A stretch of DNA of 64,000 nucleotides from Hyphomicrobiales bacterium (GTDB taxonomy: Bacteria; Pseudomonadota; Alphaproteobacteria; Rhizobiales; Xanthobacteraceae), in contig WHTM01000001.1 of the NCBI GenBank assembly GCA_009377755.1, positions 242,184 through 306,183 on the forward strand, read 5' to 3'. The notes under the pieces were generated by a model, which was given only the letters and a program-made list of their open reading frames with translations, did not search any database and had not been told where the DNA came from. The translations under genes and the position numbers were made by a program. This document shows positions 1 through 9,272 of the stretch, in pieces. The stretch's first letter is position 1; every line of letters starts with the position of its first letter.

Positions 1-236
1 CCACCGCATCCCGCCCCACATCTCGCGACGCTCATGAGACGCCCCTCGGATGGGACGGGATGTGAGACATATAGCATATCTAGGAATATAGTCAAGAGTC
101 TGGGATCAAATACCTCAAAAACAAATTGCGAGTGAGCCGTCCAGCCACCGGCCTTGGCCTTGTGCGCGTTCCTCGTCTGACCTAATCCGGCGTACGGGTA
201 CCCATCCGGGTCGCCCGCCACAACACGAGACCCATC
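1..236. other. Left-edge intergenic region
   Basis: No convincing gene. Bases 60-130 are clearly AT-richer than the rest of the window and could hold the promoter of the methyltransferase gene starting at 237, but I cannot assign -35 and -10 boxes with confidence. The upstream gene lies outside the window. Confidence 0.4.
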
Positions 237-1004
237 ATGTCGACCGCCCAGGTGAAGCAGCAGTTCGGCGAGAATGCCGCGTTCTATCTGACGCATGCGC
301 CGCATGCGCAGGGCAAGAGCCTGGAGCGGCTGGTGACGCTGACCGAGCCGCAGCCGGACTGGCACGTGCTCGATGTCGCGACCGGCGGCGGCCACGTCGC
401 CTACACTTTCGCGCCGCACGTCGCCCGTGTCTGGGCAACCGACGTCACCGAGGAAATGCTCGCGCAGGTGCGTGGCGAGGCGGCAAAGCGCAAGTTCGGC
501 AACATCCGCACCGCCTACGCCAAGGCGGAGATGCTGCCGTTCGAGGATGCAAGCTTCGACCTCGTCACCTGCCGGATCGCGCCTCACCACTTCGACAGCA
601 TCTCGGCGTTCCTCGCCGAGACCGCGCGCGTGCTCAAGCCCGACGGCACGCTTGCGATCGTCGACAACGTGGTGCCGGCGGGCAGCGTCGGCGACTACGT
701 CAATGCCTTCGAGCGATTCCGCGATCCGAGCCACCTGCGCGCCTGGACCGTGGAAGAGTGGCAGGCCGCGTTGGCGCAGGCGGGCTTCGCGATCGCGCAC
801 GGCGAGGAGCTGTTCAAGCGCATGGTGCTCGCCACATGGGCGAACCGCCACGATGCGACCATGCGGGCGTTCCTGCGGTCGATGCTGACCGAGATGACGC
901 CCGGCGTGGCGGAATTCTTCGACGTGCAGGATGCCGGCAGCGAAAAGTTGAGCTTCCGCCTTGCGGAAGCGCTGTTCGTCGCCAAGCGCACGCCGGCGGC
1001 GTGA
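237..1004 (+). CDS. Class I SAM-dependent methyltransferase
   Basis: A 255-residue cytoplasmic protein that should transfer a methyl group from S-adenosylmethionine to an unidentified small molecule. Motif I is seen as VLDVATGGGHVA at about residues 44-55, followed by an acidic strand end (WATDVTEEM) and a post-motif LPFEDASFDLVTCR typical of the UbiE/Methyltransf_11 family. It is full length for that family and has no signal peptide or membrane segment. It is alone on its strand and converges on the adhesin-like gene, with only 6 bases between the stop codons. The start lacks a strong Shine-Dalgarno. The substrate cannot be told from sequence. Confidence 0.85.
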   Translation: MSTAQVKQQFGENAAFYLTHAPHAQGKSLERLVTLTEPQPDWHVLDVATGGGHVAYTFAPHVARVWATDVTEEMLAQVRGEAAKRKFGNIRTAYAKAEMLPFEDASFDLVTCRIAPHHFDSISAFLAETARVLKPDGTLAIVDNVVPAGSVGDYVNAFERFRDPSHLRAWTVEEWQAALAQAGFAIAHGEELFKRMVLATWANRHDATMRAFLRSMLTEMTPGVAEFFDVQDAGSEKLSFRLAEALFVAKRTPAA

Positions 1005-1010
1005 CGCGTC

Positions 1011-2369
1011 TCAATTCGTGTCGGGTGCGGCATGCGCCGCCGCGGCCTTGCGGCCCTTAAGTTCGGCGATCTCGTCCTGCTGCCGCGCGAGCAGCGCCTG
1101 CTGCCGTTGCACCAGGGCGCGCAAGTCCGACAATTCTTGCCGAATGCCGTCGATGAGGCGCTTTGCGCTGTCGGCGCCGCCGGTTGACGGCAGCGAAGCC
1201 GTCCCCGCCGACAGCAACGCCTGCGCCTGGGCCAGGTTGACCGCATCGGTCGGCTTGATACCGGCGGCGACGTTGACGATGCGGCGACGCAGCGCATTGG
1301 AGCCAACCGAAACGGTGTCGGCCATGGTCGCGACCGATCCGTAGCCGAGCGCCACCGCCCGCGGGTTGGTCGCGGAAGCGCCGCGGCCGATGGCAACCGC
1401 GTTGTGGGCGGTCGCGCGCGCGGCGGTGCCGACGGCAACCGTATAGGAGGCGTTGATGTTTCGGCCGGCCCTGAGGCCGATCGCGACATTGCCGCTGCCG
1501 TTCACATCGCGGCCGGCGTTGTCGCCATAGGCGGCGTTGGAGTCCCCGCTGACGGTGACCCCGGCGAGCACGCCGCCCGCCGTGTTGTTGTTGCCGGTCA
1601 CGAGCTGACCGGCGGTATTGCCCAAGGCGGAGTTGAGGTCGCCGTCGACGGTATGCCCAGCGGCAAGGCCGGCCGCGATGTTGCCGGCGCCGGTCACGAA
1701 CCGGCCGGCCTCCGACCCGAACGACGAGTTGCGGTGATTGCCGGCACCGGCATTGGTCCCCGCGAACGGGCCGACCGCGACGGTGCGCACGCCGGTCGCA
1801 ATCGAGGCCGAGCCGATCGCAATCGAAAGGACGCCCGGGGCCCACGAACCAGCAGTCTCGCCGGCCCCGTCACCGCCGCCGATGGCAATGCTGTAGTTCC
1901 CGTGCGCTCGCGCACCGTTGAAGCCGGTGGGTCCGGCGCCGATCGCCGTCGCGTACACCCCGGCCCCGTTGAAGCCGGCAAAAGTGCCGACGCTGGTGGC
2001 GCCGGCGGCAATTGCCCCCGCACTTCGGCCCACCGCCGTCGCATTTAAAGCTGCTGCGCTAGCTTTGTTACCGATCGCCGTGCTTACGCCGCCGGAAGCC
2101 GTTGCATCGAATCCGAATGCCGTGCCTCCGAACTCTGCAAAGGCCGATACGCCTACTGCGGTGCCATCCGCTGAATTAGCGGTTGCCTGGCAATTGGCGC
2201 TGGTCAAAAGATCAGGAGTCCCGACATTGCCCGAGTTGCACCCGGCCACGGCTGGAGCGGCGGCAAGCGCCAGCACGCCGGTGACGAACACACGGCTCAC
2301 CAACAAGTCGATGCGGCAGCGATGTGTCGCGGCGGCGGTGGTCTGAAGCGATCGACGTGGCAATACCAT
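1011..2369 (-). CDS. YadA-like head/stalk protein lacking a membrane anchor
   Basis: A 452-residue secreted protein. The start at 2369 is chosen because GAGGGGG lies just upstream and a signal peptide follows (hydrophobic VFVTGVLALAAAPAVA). Residues about 60-340 are many short Hep/Hag-type repeats (AIGxxA, AVGxxA) that fold as the YadA head left-handed beta-roll. These are followed by a neck-like VNVAAGIKPTDAVNLAQ and a predicted coiled coil (SDLRALVQRQQALLARQQDE). Trimeric autotransporters normally end with a beta-barrel anchor of about 70-90 residues. Here the protein stops about 20 residues after the coil, so no anchor is visible. It may be a soluble, secreted or degenerate adhesin. Confidence 0.8.
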   Translation of the reverse strand: MVLPRRSLQTTAAATHRCRIDLLVSRVFVTGVLALAAAPAVAGCNSGNVGTPDLLTSANCQATANSADGTAVGVSAFAEFGGTAFGFDATASGGVSTAIGNKASAAALNATAVGRSAGAIAAGATSVGTFAGFNGAGVYATAIGAGPTGFNGARAHGNYSIAIGGGDGAGETAGSWAPGVLSIAIGSASIATGVRTVAVGPFAGTNAGAGNHRNSSFGSEAGRFVTGAGNIAAGLAAGHTVDGDLNSALGNTAGQLVTGNNNTAGGVLAGVTVSGDSNAAYGDNAGRDVNGSGNVAIGLRAGRNINASYTVAVGTAARATAHNAVAIGRGASATNPRAVALGYGSVATMADTVSVGSNALRRRIVNVAAGIKPTDAVNLAQAQALLSAGTASLPSTGGADSAKRLIDGIRQELSDLRALVQRQQALLARQQDEIAELKGRKAAAAHAAPDTN

Positions 2370-2572
2370 GACAAGCCCCCTCGGTTGCACGGCCCCGCGA
2401 GACTGGCGCAAGGACCGCATGGTCCACGGGTATTCTCGCCGGTTGCGTGGGGCGGCACAACGGCAGCCGGCAGTGGCAAAGAGCATGTGACATGGGTCGC
2501 CCCCTGATTACGGCCCCGGTAGGGGCCGCGACGGGTGGGAATCCCACAGCAGTTCCGGGTCTGCGTCTTGGC

Positions 2573-3811
2573 CTACAACGGTACGGCCGCCTCCGGCCCC
2601 CGCTCCACCGTCCGGATGTCGATCTCCGAGGTCAGCGTCCGGTGCACCGGGCATTTGTCGGCGATCTCCATGAGCCGCTGCCGCTGCCCGTCGTCGAGAG
2701 CGCCCTCGAAGGTGATGGCGCGGTCGATGCGGTCGATCTTGCCCTCCTTGGTCTCGCAGTTCTCGCAATCCTCCGCGTGGATTTTGGCGTGCGTCAGATG
2801 CACGCTGACGCGATCGAGCGGCAGCGCCTTGCGCTCGGCATAAAGCCGCACCGTCATCGCCGTGCAGGCGCCGAGGCTCGCCAGCAGCAGGTCGTAGGGC
2901 GAAAGCCCGCTGTCGAGTCCGCCCATGGACGTGGGTTCGTCCGAGAAAATTCTGTGCGTGCCGGCCTGCACCAGCTGCTGGAACTTTCCTTCCCGCGTCT
3001 CGCTGACGCTGACGCCCGGCCCGGCTGATGCGCCCTCCATCACCGGCGAGCGGGCGTCGAGATAACGCTCGGCCCAGGCCGCGATCACGTGCGCGACATA
3101 AGCTGCATCGCCGCGGCGGCTGAGCAGATGATCGGCATCGTCGAGCGAGATGAAGCTCTTCGGATGCTTGGCGGCGAGGAAGATGCAGCTCGCATTGTCG
3201 ATGCCGACGTACTCGTCCACCGGCGAGTGGAACACCAGCAGCGCCTTGCGCAGCTCGGCGATCCGCTGCGTCAGGTTCTGCTCGGCGACGTCGTCGAGGA
3301 ACTCGCGGCGGATCCTGAACGGCCGGCCGGCCAACGCCACGTCGACCTCGCCCTGCGCCTTGATCCGATCCACATGGTCGCGGAACAGGCCGGTCACATG
3401 CTTCGGATCGCACGGCGCCGCGATCGTCGCCACCGCGCGCGCTTCCGGCACGTCGCCCGCGGCGGCCAGCACCGCTGCGCCGCCGAGGCTGTGGCCGATC
3501 AGCAGCGCCGGCGCGCGCCGGGTGCGGCGCAGGTGATCGGCCGCCGCGACCAGGTCGGCGACGTTGGAGGAGAACGTGGTGTTGGCGAACTCGCCTTCGC
3601 TCGCGCCGAGCCCGGTGAAATCGAAGCGCAGCACCGCGATACCGAGCGCGGTCAAGGCCTCGGCGATGCGTCGCGCGGCATGCACATCCTTGCCGCAGGT
3701 GAAGCAGTGCGCGAACAGCGCGTACGCGCGGGGTTCGGCCATGGGGAGATCGAGCAGGCCGGCGAGCTCAAGGCCCTCGGCATTGGGGAAATCGAAGCGT
3801 TCGGATGGCAT
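2573..3811 (-). CDS. Alpha/beta hydrolase-OsmC fusion protein
   Basis: A 412-residue two-domain protein. Residues 1 to about 255 are an alpha/beta hydrolase with the nucleophile elbow GHSLGG (Ser108). Residues about 270-412 are an OsmC/YhfA-like domain with the two expected cysteines (LGACTAMT and ADKCPVHR), which in OsmC/Ohr proteins reduce organic peroxides. An extra CENC pair lies between them. The fusion is a recognised architecture in proteobacteria and suggests handling of an esterified or peroxidised substrate. It is transcribed toward the adhesin-like gene. A short GC hairpin follows the stop at about 2512-2530 without a clear T-run. Confidence 0.88.
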   Translation of the reverse strand: MPSERFDFPNAEGLELAGLLDLPMAEPRAYALFAHCFTCGKDVHAARRIAEALTALGIAVLRFDFTGLGASEGEFANTTFSSNVADLVAAADHLRRTRRAPALLIGHSLGGAAVLAAAGDVPEARAVATIAAPCDPKHVTGLFRDHVDRIKAQGEVDVALAGRPFRIRREFLDDVAEQNLTQRIAELRKALLVFHSPVDEYVGIDNASCIFLAAKHPKSFISLDDADHLLSRRGDAAYVAHVIAAWAERYLDARSPVMEGASAGPGVSVSETREGKFQQLVQAGTHRIFSDEPTSMGGLDSGLSPYDLLLASLGACTAMTVRLYAERKALPLDRVSVHLTHAKIHAEDCENCETKEGKIDRIDRAITFEGALDDGQRQRLMEIADKCPVHRTLTSEIDIRTVERGPEAAVPL

Positions 3812-3998
3812 CGGCAGCCTCCTCTGACTCCACGATCAATCGTCGGGCTCAGCGTCGCTCGTCACGGCAAGCCGCAGCAAAAGTGCCAGGCCGTCCCGGC
3901 CGGGCTTGTCCCAGGCGCCTCCATGGTAAGGCGCGAAGAACCACCTGCCGAATGCCAACCTAGAGTAGCCGAGCCGCGGCGAAGATCGTTGTCGCCGA

Positions 3999-4826
3999 TC
4001 AATGGAGAACGGACGTCAGCAGCAATGCGCCCCAGCCGATCAGCAGCAGCCCAACGCTTCGCGAAATGATGCGTCCGGCAGGAGTGATCTTCTCCAGCAG
4101 CACAAATATGGCGAGGCCCGCGATCCAGACGATATTCATGATCCCGCCGACGAACAACAAGGCCATCAGAGTCCAGCAGCACCCGACGCAATAGAGACCA
4201 TGCTGAAATCCGATGCTCAGGGAACCGAGCGGGTCTCGCCGAAATCCGCCGTGGCGTTGAATGAACATCAGCGGCGTCTGACATTGCTTGAGACAGGCAT
4301 CCTTCAGCGGCGTCCATTGGTAGGCACCGGCGGCGGTCAGCACCAGCCCGCCGAAAACGTCGTTGGCACTTGCCATCATGGGCGTGACCAGAACCGCCCG
4401 CTCCAGCGCCCACTGGCTTACGGTCGCAAGCAATGAAAATCCCGTCCAGGCCAGCAGGTAGCCGCCGGCGAAGAATCCGGTGGCCGCCAGCGGCTTGCCC
4501 TGAATCGCCGCCTGCCGACCAACGCGCGCGTAAATCAGGATCATCGGCGCGGCCGACGGAGTCATCATGCCGACCATCATGATCACCCACATCGCGAACA
4601 TGAGGACGAACTCGGCGGCAGTCCACGGCTGCAGTGCGGGTATCATAGCTGCGCCGAATGGGTTGGCGCTCATGCGCATGTCGGGCATTTCCATGCCGCT
4701 CATGCTCATTTCGTTCATGAGCCAGAGCACATAGGCCCAGGCCATCATGGTCAGCACAGCCAGGGATACGACGACAACCGCTCGGTCGCGCCGCAGCACG
4801 GATTCGAGTGCCGCCTCGCTCACCAC
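3999..4826 (-). CDS. DUF2182 membrane protein
   Basis: A 275-residue integral membrane protein with about six or seven hydrophobic segments. It has a Met-rich loop after the first helix (MNEMSMSGMEMPDM) and paired cysteines (CLKQC, YCVGCC), consistent with its family name of predicted metal-binding integral membrane protein. The start is a GTG one base after the stop of the upstream DUF1326 gene, so the two are probably co-translated. DUF1326 and DUF2182 genes are often neighbours. Their joint function is not established; a link to copper or other soft-metal handling is my inference from the Met/Cys content. Confidence 0.85.
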   Translation of the reverse strand: MVSEAALESVLRRDRAVVVVSLAVLTMMAWAYVLWLMNEMSMSGMEMPDMRMSANPFGAAMIPALQPWTAAEFVLMFAMWVIMMVGMMTPSAAPMILIYARVGRQAAIQGKPLAATGFFAGGYLLAWTGFSLLATVSQWALERAVLVTPMMASANDVFGGLVLTAAGAYQWTPLKDACLKQCQTPLMFIQRHGGFRRDPLGSLSIGFQHGLYCVGCCWTLMALLFVGGIMNIVWIAGLAIFVLLEKITPAGRIISRSVGLLLIGWGALLLTSVLH

Positions 4827-4827
4827 T

Positions 4828-5463
4828 TCAGCTCACGATGCCGCTCTGGCTGAGGTTGAGGTGGCAGAAGTGCCCGTAGGAATCCGCGAGCTCGAAACCG
4901 ATCGGCTTCTGCGTCCTCGACCAGCCCCGCCCGACCTCGGCCAACTTGTATTCGAAGCCGCCGATCATATCGATACGCGCCCGATGCTCGTTGCCGGTGA
5001 CCGGATTGAGGATTGGTTCACCGCGCGTTTCAATGACGCCGGGTACGATCAGGCGCGCCCTTCGGCCGTCGACATCGACCTCGAAATCGATCTTGCTAAA
5101 GATCGGATCGTGTACCTTTTCCAGCGTCGAGGCGAAGACATTGAAGATCGTCGCGCCGGGCTCGGTATCCTGGCCACTCAGGATGCGCAGCAGCGCTCCC
5201 CGCTGCGCGTCGTTCGCGCGCTCGTCGACGACGATGGCGGCTTCACCCTTTCCTTCGTGGATAGGACCGGGCCATTTGAAAATACCAGCCACCTTGAGGC
5301 CGTCGAGCCGCGTGTCCCCATGATGGCCGGAGTCGATCTGGATACCGACGACGGCGCGACAGTCACCGTGCGTCGGCAGTCCATTGAACTGGCAGGGACA
5401 TCCATAGGAGCAATTGCAATTGGCAAATTCACGCGCCTTGATCGTCCAATTGACGTCGGTCAT
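4828..5463 (-). CDS. DUF1326 domain-containing protein
   Basis: A 211-residue soluble protein. It begins TDVNWTIKAREFANCNCSYGCPC, and the NCNCxxGCPCQF cysteine cluster is the hallmark of DUF1326. The ATG at 5463 is chosen over the one at 5496 because GGGAGG lies just upstream of it. It is the first gene of a two-gene unit with the DUF2182 membrane protein; one base separates stop and start. The four closely spaced cysteines suggest metal or Fe-S binding, but the biochemical role is unknown. Confidence 0.85.
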   Translation of the reverse strand: MTDVNWTIKAREFANCNCSYGCPCQFNGLPTHGDCRAVVGIQIDSGHHGDTRLDGLKVAGIFKWPGPIHEGKGEAAIVVDERANDAQRGALLRILSGQDTEPGATIFNVFASTLEKVHDPIFSKIDFEVDVDGRRARLIVPGVIETRGEPILNPVTGNEHRARIDMIGGFEYKLAEVGRGWSRTQKPIGFELADSYGHFCHLNLSQSGIVS

Positions 5464-6024
5464 CGTTGCCTCCCATGTTGACTGCGTTGCCGTCATTCAA
5501 CAGGCCATCGGTGTGGTTGCGCCATCCGGACGCCGCCGCGATAGACTTCCACCTTTCTCTCAGTACGAATCTCGAAATATCGCCTCCAAAAATCAAGCGG
5601 CGAGTCGAGGCCGCTGCAGTCCGTCGGGGTTTCTGGTCAGGCTGATCCGCGTCTACTGGACTGGAACGTCGATACCGACTTCCGCCGTAGTGCTCATGCC
5701 CGCCCCCTCTCTAAGAGTGAAGGACAAACCAGCAAAACGCTTAGAGCGAAGTTATCCTGTCTTGGACCGCGTTGCAGCGCAAGAGATTTGCATCGTGTTG
5801 GCGTTAGGATTTTGTCGATGCCGGGACAGCCATGGATCGGTTGCTCTGCAACGATTTGGAACTTCCGGGCTTTTGAACGTCCCGTCCCTTTGTCCGGTCC
5901 GAGCAAGGTTCAGATCGAGCCGCCGACGGCGGCCCGGTTTGACTCTCCGGCCTGCGGACCTTTATTCCGTGCCAAGACAAGAACCACGCCGGCCCGCCCC
6001 GCTGCCGACCGGGAGGAACGCACA
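5464..6024. other. 560-bp intergenic region, no gene recognised
   Basis: This separates two divergent units, DUF1326 (minus) and amidase (plus). Open frames are present, but none has a ribosome site plus a family-like protein. The GC content is somewhat lower around 5690-5830. No repeat, hairpin terminator or RNA gene is recognised. Confidence 0.4.
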
Positions 6025-7296
6025 ATGGAGCCGCGCGGCCGCCTGCCGTTCGCGGCCACCGACGAGCACGCAGAAAGAAGCCGAATGAGCAGGACGCCAA
6101 CGCAGTCGGGCGGATTTTTCGTCCCGCACAATCTCAGGATGCCGCTCAAAGGCGCCGCCGCCGGCCCGCTCGCCGGGCTCACCGCGGCGGTGAAGGACAT
6201 GTACGACGTCGCCGGAACGCGTACCGGCGGCGGCAATCCCGAATGGCTCGCCGCGCAGCAGCCGGCGAAGAAGCATGCCGGCGCGGTGCTGCGACTGCTC
6301 GATGCCGGCGCAACGATCGTCGGCAAGACCGTTTGCGACGAGTTCTTCTACAGCGTCAGCGGCGCCAACGCGCATTACGGCACGCCGGCCAATCTGCGCG
6401 CGCCCGGACGGCTGCCGGGCGGCTCGTCGGCGGGATCGGCGGCAGCGACCGCGGCCGGCGTCTGCGATCTGGCGCTCGGCAGCGACACCGGCGGCTCGAT
6501 CCGCATTCCGGCATCGCAATGCGGCATCTACGGACTGCGGCCGACGCATGGGCGTATCGACGTTTCCGGCATGATGGACATGGCGCCGTCGTTCGACGTG
6601 CCGGGCTGGTTTGCCGCGAGCCCCGGCGTGTTCCGCATGGCCGGCGCCGTGCTGCTCGATCGCGCGCGGGTCGATGCGCCGGTGGAGCGCCTGCTGATCG
6701 CCGACGATGCCTTCGCGCAAGCCGATGCGCCGGCGGCCGCGCTGCACAGGAGCGTCCTCGACCGCGCCGCGGACTCGCTGCCGACACCAAGCCACGTCCG
6801 GGTCGCGCCGCAAGGCTTCGAAGCCTGGCGCGAGGCGTTTCGCATCGTCCAGGGCTATGAAACCTGGCGCACCTTCGGCCCATTCATCAGGCGCCACCAG
6901 CCGAAGCTCGGACCCGGCATCAAGGAGCGAATGGCGTTCGCCGCCACCGTGACCGAAGCCCAGTGCGAAGCCGCCCGCCGTGTGCTGGTACTGGCCCGCG
7001 AGCACGTGCGCGCGCTGGTGCCGCCCGGCACAGTGCTGGCCTTGCCAAGCGCTCCGTCGATCGCGCCGCGCGTCGACACGCCCGCCGAGGCGTTGGAGGA
7101 TTTCCGCGTGCGCGTGATGCGCCTGACCTGCACCGCGGGGCTCTCCGGCCTGCCGCAGGTTTCGATTCCGGCCGGCACGGTCGACGGGTGCCCGGCCGGC
7201 CTCTCGTTCATCGGCTGGGCCGGCGGCGACGAGGCGCTACTCGACCTCGCTGTGGCGCTGGCGCGGCATTGCGGCCTGGCTTTGCCTCACCCATGA
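6025..7296 (+). CDS. Amidase (amidase-signature family)
   Basis: A 423-residue enzyme hydrolysing an amide bond of an unidentified substrate. The Ser-cisSer-Lys triad is visible: Lys57 in AAVKDMYD, Ser134 in PGGSSAGS and Ser158 in SDTGGSIR. GGGAGG eight bases upstream supports the ATG at 6025. A second in-frame ATG at 6085 with a weaker site would give a 403-residue form closer to typical starts. The stop overlaps the start of the next gene (ATGA), indicating translational coupling. The compact length resembles AtzF/TrzF-like and mandelamide-hydrolase-like amidases, but I cannot assign the substrate. Confidence 0.9.
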   Translation: MEPRGRLPFAATDEHAERSRMSRTPTQSGGFFVPHNLRMPLKGAAAGPLAGLTAAVKDMYDVAGTRTGGGNPEWLAAQQPAKKHAGAVLRLLDAGATIVGKTVCDEFFYSVSGANAHYGTPANLRAPGRLPGGSSAGSAAATAAGVCDLALGSDTGGSIRIPASQCGIYGLRPTHGRIDVSGMMDMAPSFDVPGWFAASPGVFRMAGAVLLDRARVDAPVERLLIADDAFAQADAPAAALHRSVLDRAADSLPTPSHVRVAPQGFEAWREAFRIVQGYETWRTFGPFIRRHQPKLGPGIKERMAFAATVTEAQCEAARRVLVLAREHVRALVPPGTVLALPSAPSIAPRVDTPAEALEDFRVRVMRLTCTAGLSGLPQVSIPAGTVDGCPAGLSFIGWAGGDEALLDLAVALARHCGLALPHP

Positions 7297-8651
7297 GCAC
7301 CATGACTCGTCTCGGTGCGGGGGTTGCCGCGACGCTGACGCTGCTCGCGCCTGCACTGTGGAACGGCTTTGCGCTGCTGCAATACGACACCGGCGGCTAT
7401 CTCGCCCGCTGGTACGAGGGCACGCTGGTGCCGAGCCGCGCGGTGGTCTACGGCCTGATGCTCGCGGCCGGGGCGCCGTGGAACTTCTGGCCGGTCGCAG
7501 TGGTGCAGGCGGCGCTGACGGTGTGGATTCTCGCACTGATGCTGCATACGCACGGGCTCGGCCGCCGGCCGCTGCTGCTGTTCGGGATCGCGAGCTTTCT
7601 TGCTTTGGCGACCACGCTGCCCTGGCTCACCAGCATCCTGCTCACCGATATTTTCGCCGGGCTTACGGTGCTGGCGCTCTATCTCCTGGTGATGCGCGCG
7701 GAGACGCTGCATCGCGCCGAGATCGCCGGGCTGATCGTCCTCGTCGCCGTCGGCGCGGCAACGCACAGCGCAACGGTCGCCGTGCTGCTCTCGCTGATCC
7801 TGGCGGCTGCGCTGGCTGTCCTGGTCGACCGCCGCCTCGTCCCGCTCGCCGGGCTCGGCCGGGGACTGCTGGCGCTCGCCCTCGGCGTCGCCCTGGTGCT
7901 GGCCGCCAATTTCGCGGTCGCCCGCCGCCTTGCCTGGACGCCGGGCGGCTTCGCGCTGGTGTTCGGCCGCATGCTGCAGGACGGCATCGTCAAGCGCTAC
8001 CTCGACGACCACTGCCCCGATCCGCTGCTGCGGCTGTGCGCCCACCACAACGAGCTGCCTGACGATGCCGACGTCTGGTTCTGGGGCAGCGACCTGTTCG
8101 ACCGCCTCGGCCGCTTTGCCGGCCTCGGCAAGGAGATGGAGACGATCGTGATCAAGAGCATCGCCGCCTATCCGTGGCTGCAATTGAAGATCGCGGCCAT
8201 TGCCACCGCCAGGCAACTGGTGTTCGTGCGGACCGGCGAAGGCGTGGAGACGACGATCTTGCACACCTACGCGATCATGGAGCGATACACGCCATCGGTG
8301 GTGCCTGCGATGCGAGCCGCACACCAGCAGCGGGGCGAGATCGGCTTTGCCGCGATCAACCGCCTGCACGTGCCGGTGGCGCTCGCCTCGATCCTGCTGC
8401 TCCTCGCAGTCATCGCAGTTGCCTACCGGCGCCATGCCGATATCGGCGTGCTCGCCGCAACGGTACTGCTGGCCATTCTCGCCAATGCGGTGATCTGCGG
8501 CGTGTTGGCGAAGCCGCATGACCGCTACGGCGCGCGCATCGTCTGGCTGGCGACGCTGGTGATGGCCCTGGCGCCGCTACGGATGCGCGTGGCAGGCAAG
8601 TCCGGGCTTTACCGGCCGCCAATGATCTCCGCGAGCACCTCGCCCACGTGA
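7293..8651 (+). CDS. Polytopic membrane protein of unknown function
   Basis: A 452-residue protein with roughly ten hydrophobic segments, starting with a signal-anchor-like helix (TRLGAGVAATLTLLAPALW). It has a loop at about residues 215-310 containing conserved-looking Trp/Asp/Cys residues (DDHCPDPLLRLCAHHNELPDD) and further helices at the C-terminus. The layout is reminiscent of GT-C-type or polysaccharide-related membrane proteins, but no diagnostic motif is seen. The ATG overlaps the amidase stop by four bases, so translation of the two is probably coupled. No other partner is nearby. Confidence 0.7.
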   Translation: MSTMTRLGAGVAATLTLLAPALWNGFALLQYDTGGYLARWYEGTLVPSRAVVYGLMLAAGAPWNFWPVAVVQAALTVWILALMLHTHGLGRRPLLLFGIASFLALATTLPWLTSILLTDIFAGLTVLALYLLVMRAETLHRAEIAGLIVLVAVGAATHSATVAVLLSLILAAALAVLVDRRLVPLAGLGRGLLALALGVALVLAANFAVARRLAWTPGGFALVFGRMLQDGIVKRYLDDHCPDPLLRLCAHHNELPDDADVWFWGSDLFDRLGRFAGLGKEMETIVIKSIAAYPWLQLKIAAIATARQLVFVRTGEGVETTILHTYAIMERYTPSVVPAMRAAHQQRGEIGFAAINRLHVPVALASILLLLAVIAVAYRRHADIGVLAATVLLAILANAVICGVLAKPHDRYGARIVWLATLVMALAPLRMRVAGKSGLYRPPMISASTSPT

Positions 8652-8764
8652 CGACATCGCTCGGCCGACTCACCGCGCGGGATGGCGCGCGGCTCGAACG
8701 CGTTGACCAGGGCTATTGCAAGCTACACTCCGTTTCCGTGCTCATCGCCGTGAGGAAAACCACG

Positions 8765-9253
8765 ATGCAAAAGCTGTTGCCGATCGCCGAAGCCATCGCC
8801 GCGCATCTGATCGCGCACAAACAAACCGTCGCGATCGCGGAAGGCTCAGCGGGCGGCCTGATCTCAGCGGCACTGCTATCGGTGCCTGGCGCGTCGGCGT
8901 ATTTCCTCGGCGGCGGCGTGGTCTATACCGGTGCCGCCCGCAGCGGCCTGCTCGAGATCACTGCGGCGGACATGACGGGCATCCGCGCGGCGAGCGAGCC
9001 ATACGCACTGCTGCTGGCGCGCCGGATGCGCGAGCGGCTCGGCGCCACCTGGGGCCTTGCCGAAGCCGGCGCCGCAGGGCCGACCGGCAACCGCTACGGC
9101 GACCCGGCAGGGCACTGCTGCCTCGCCGTCGCGGGACCTGCGGAGCGTAGCTTCACCTTGCGCACGGGCAGCGCCGACCGGCTCGCCAACATGCAGGCGT
9201 TCGCCGCGCGCGGCTTGGAGCTGTTCGCGGAGGCGGTCGGCGCGACGCGATGA
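8765..9253 (+). CDS. CinA C-terminal-domain (PncC-like) protein
   Basis: A 162-residue stand-alone CinA_C domain. The family deamidates nicotinamide mononucleotide in pyridine nucleotide salvage. The fold signature is clear: AIAEGSAGGLISAALL, VPGASAYFLGGGVVYTG and AAGPTGN. The canonical ESCTGG active-site segment reads EGSAGG, so the usual nucleophile position is Gly with Ser one place later. The lysine expected in the following helix appears replaced by Arg (GAARSGLL). Activity as NMN amidohydrolase is therefore uncertain. It is single-gene and convergent with the next gene. Confidence 0.8.
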   Translation: MQKLLPIAEAIAAHLIAHKQTVAIAEGSAGGLISAALLSVPGASAYFLGGGVVYTGAARSGLLEITAADMTGIRAASEPYALLLARRMRERLGATWGLAEAGAAGPTGNRYGDPAGHCCLAVAGPAERSFTLRTGSADRLANMQAFAARGLELFAEAVGATR

Positions 9254-9272
9254 TGTGGCAGAGACGGCCCAT

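Noticed and set aside
2512..2530. GGCCCCGGTAGGGGCC hairpin after the OsmC fusion gene
   Set aside because: The stem is short and lacks a T-run on the transcript strand; not listed as a terminator.
5464..6024. Search for an RNA gene or extra promoter in the 560-bp gap
   Set aside because: No tRNA arm pattern, no riboswitch core and no strong -35/-10 pair could be recognised.
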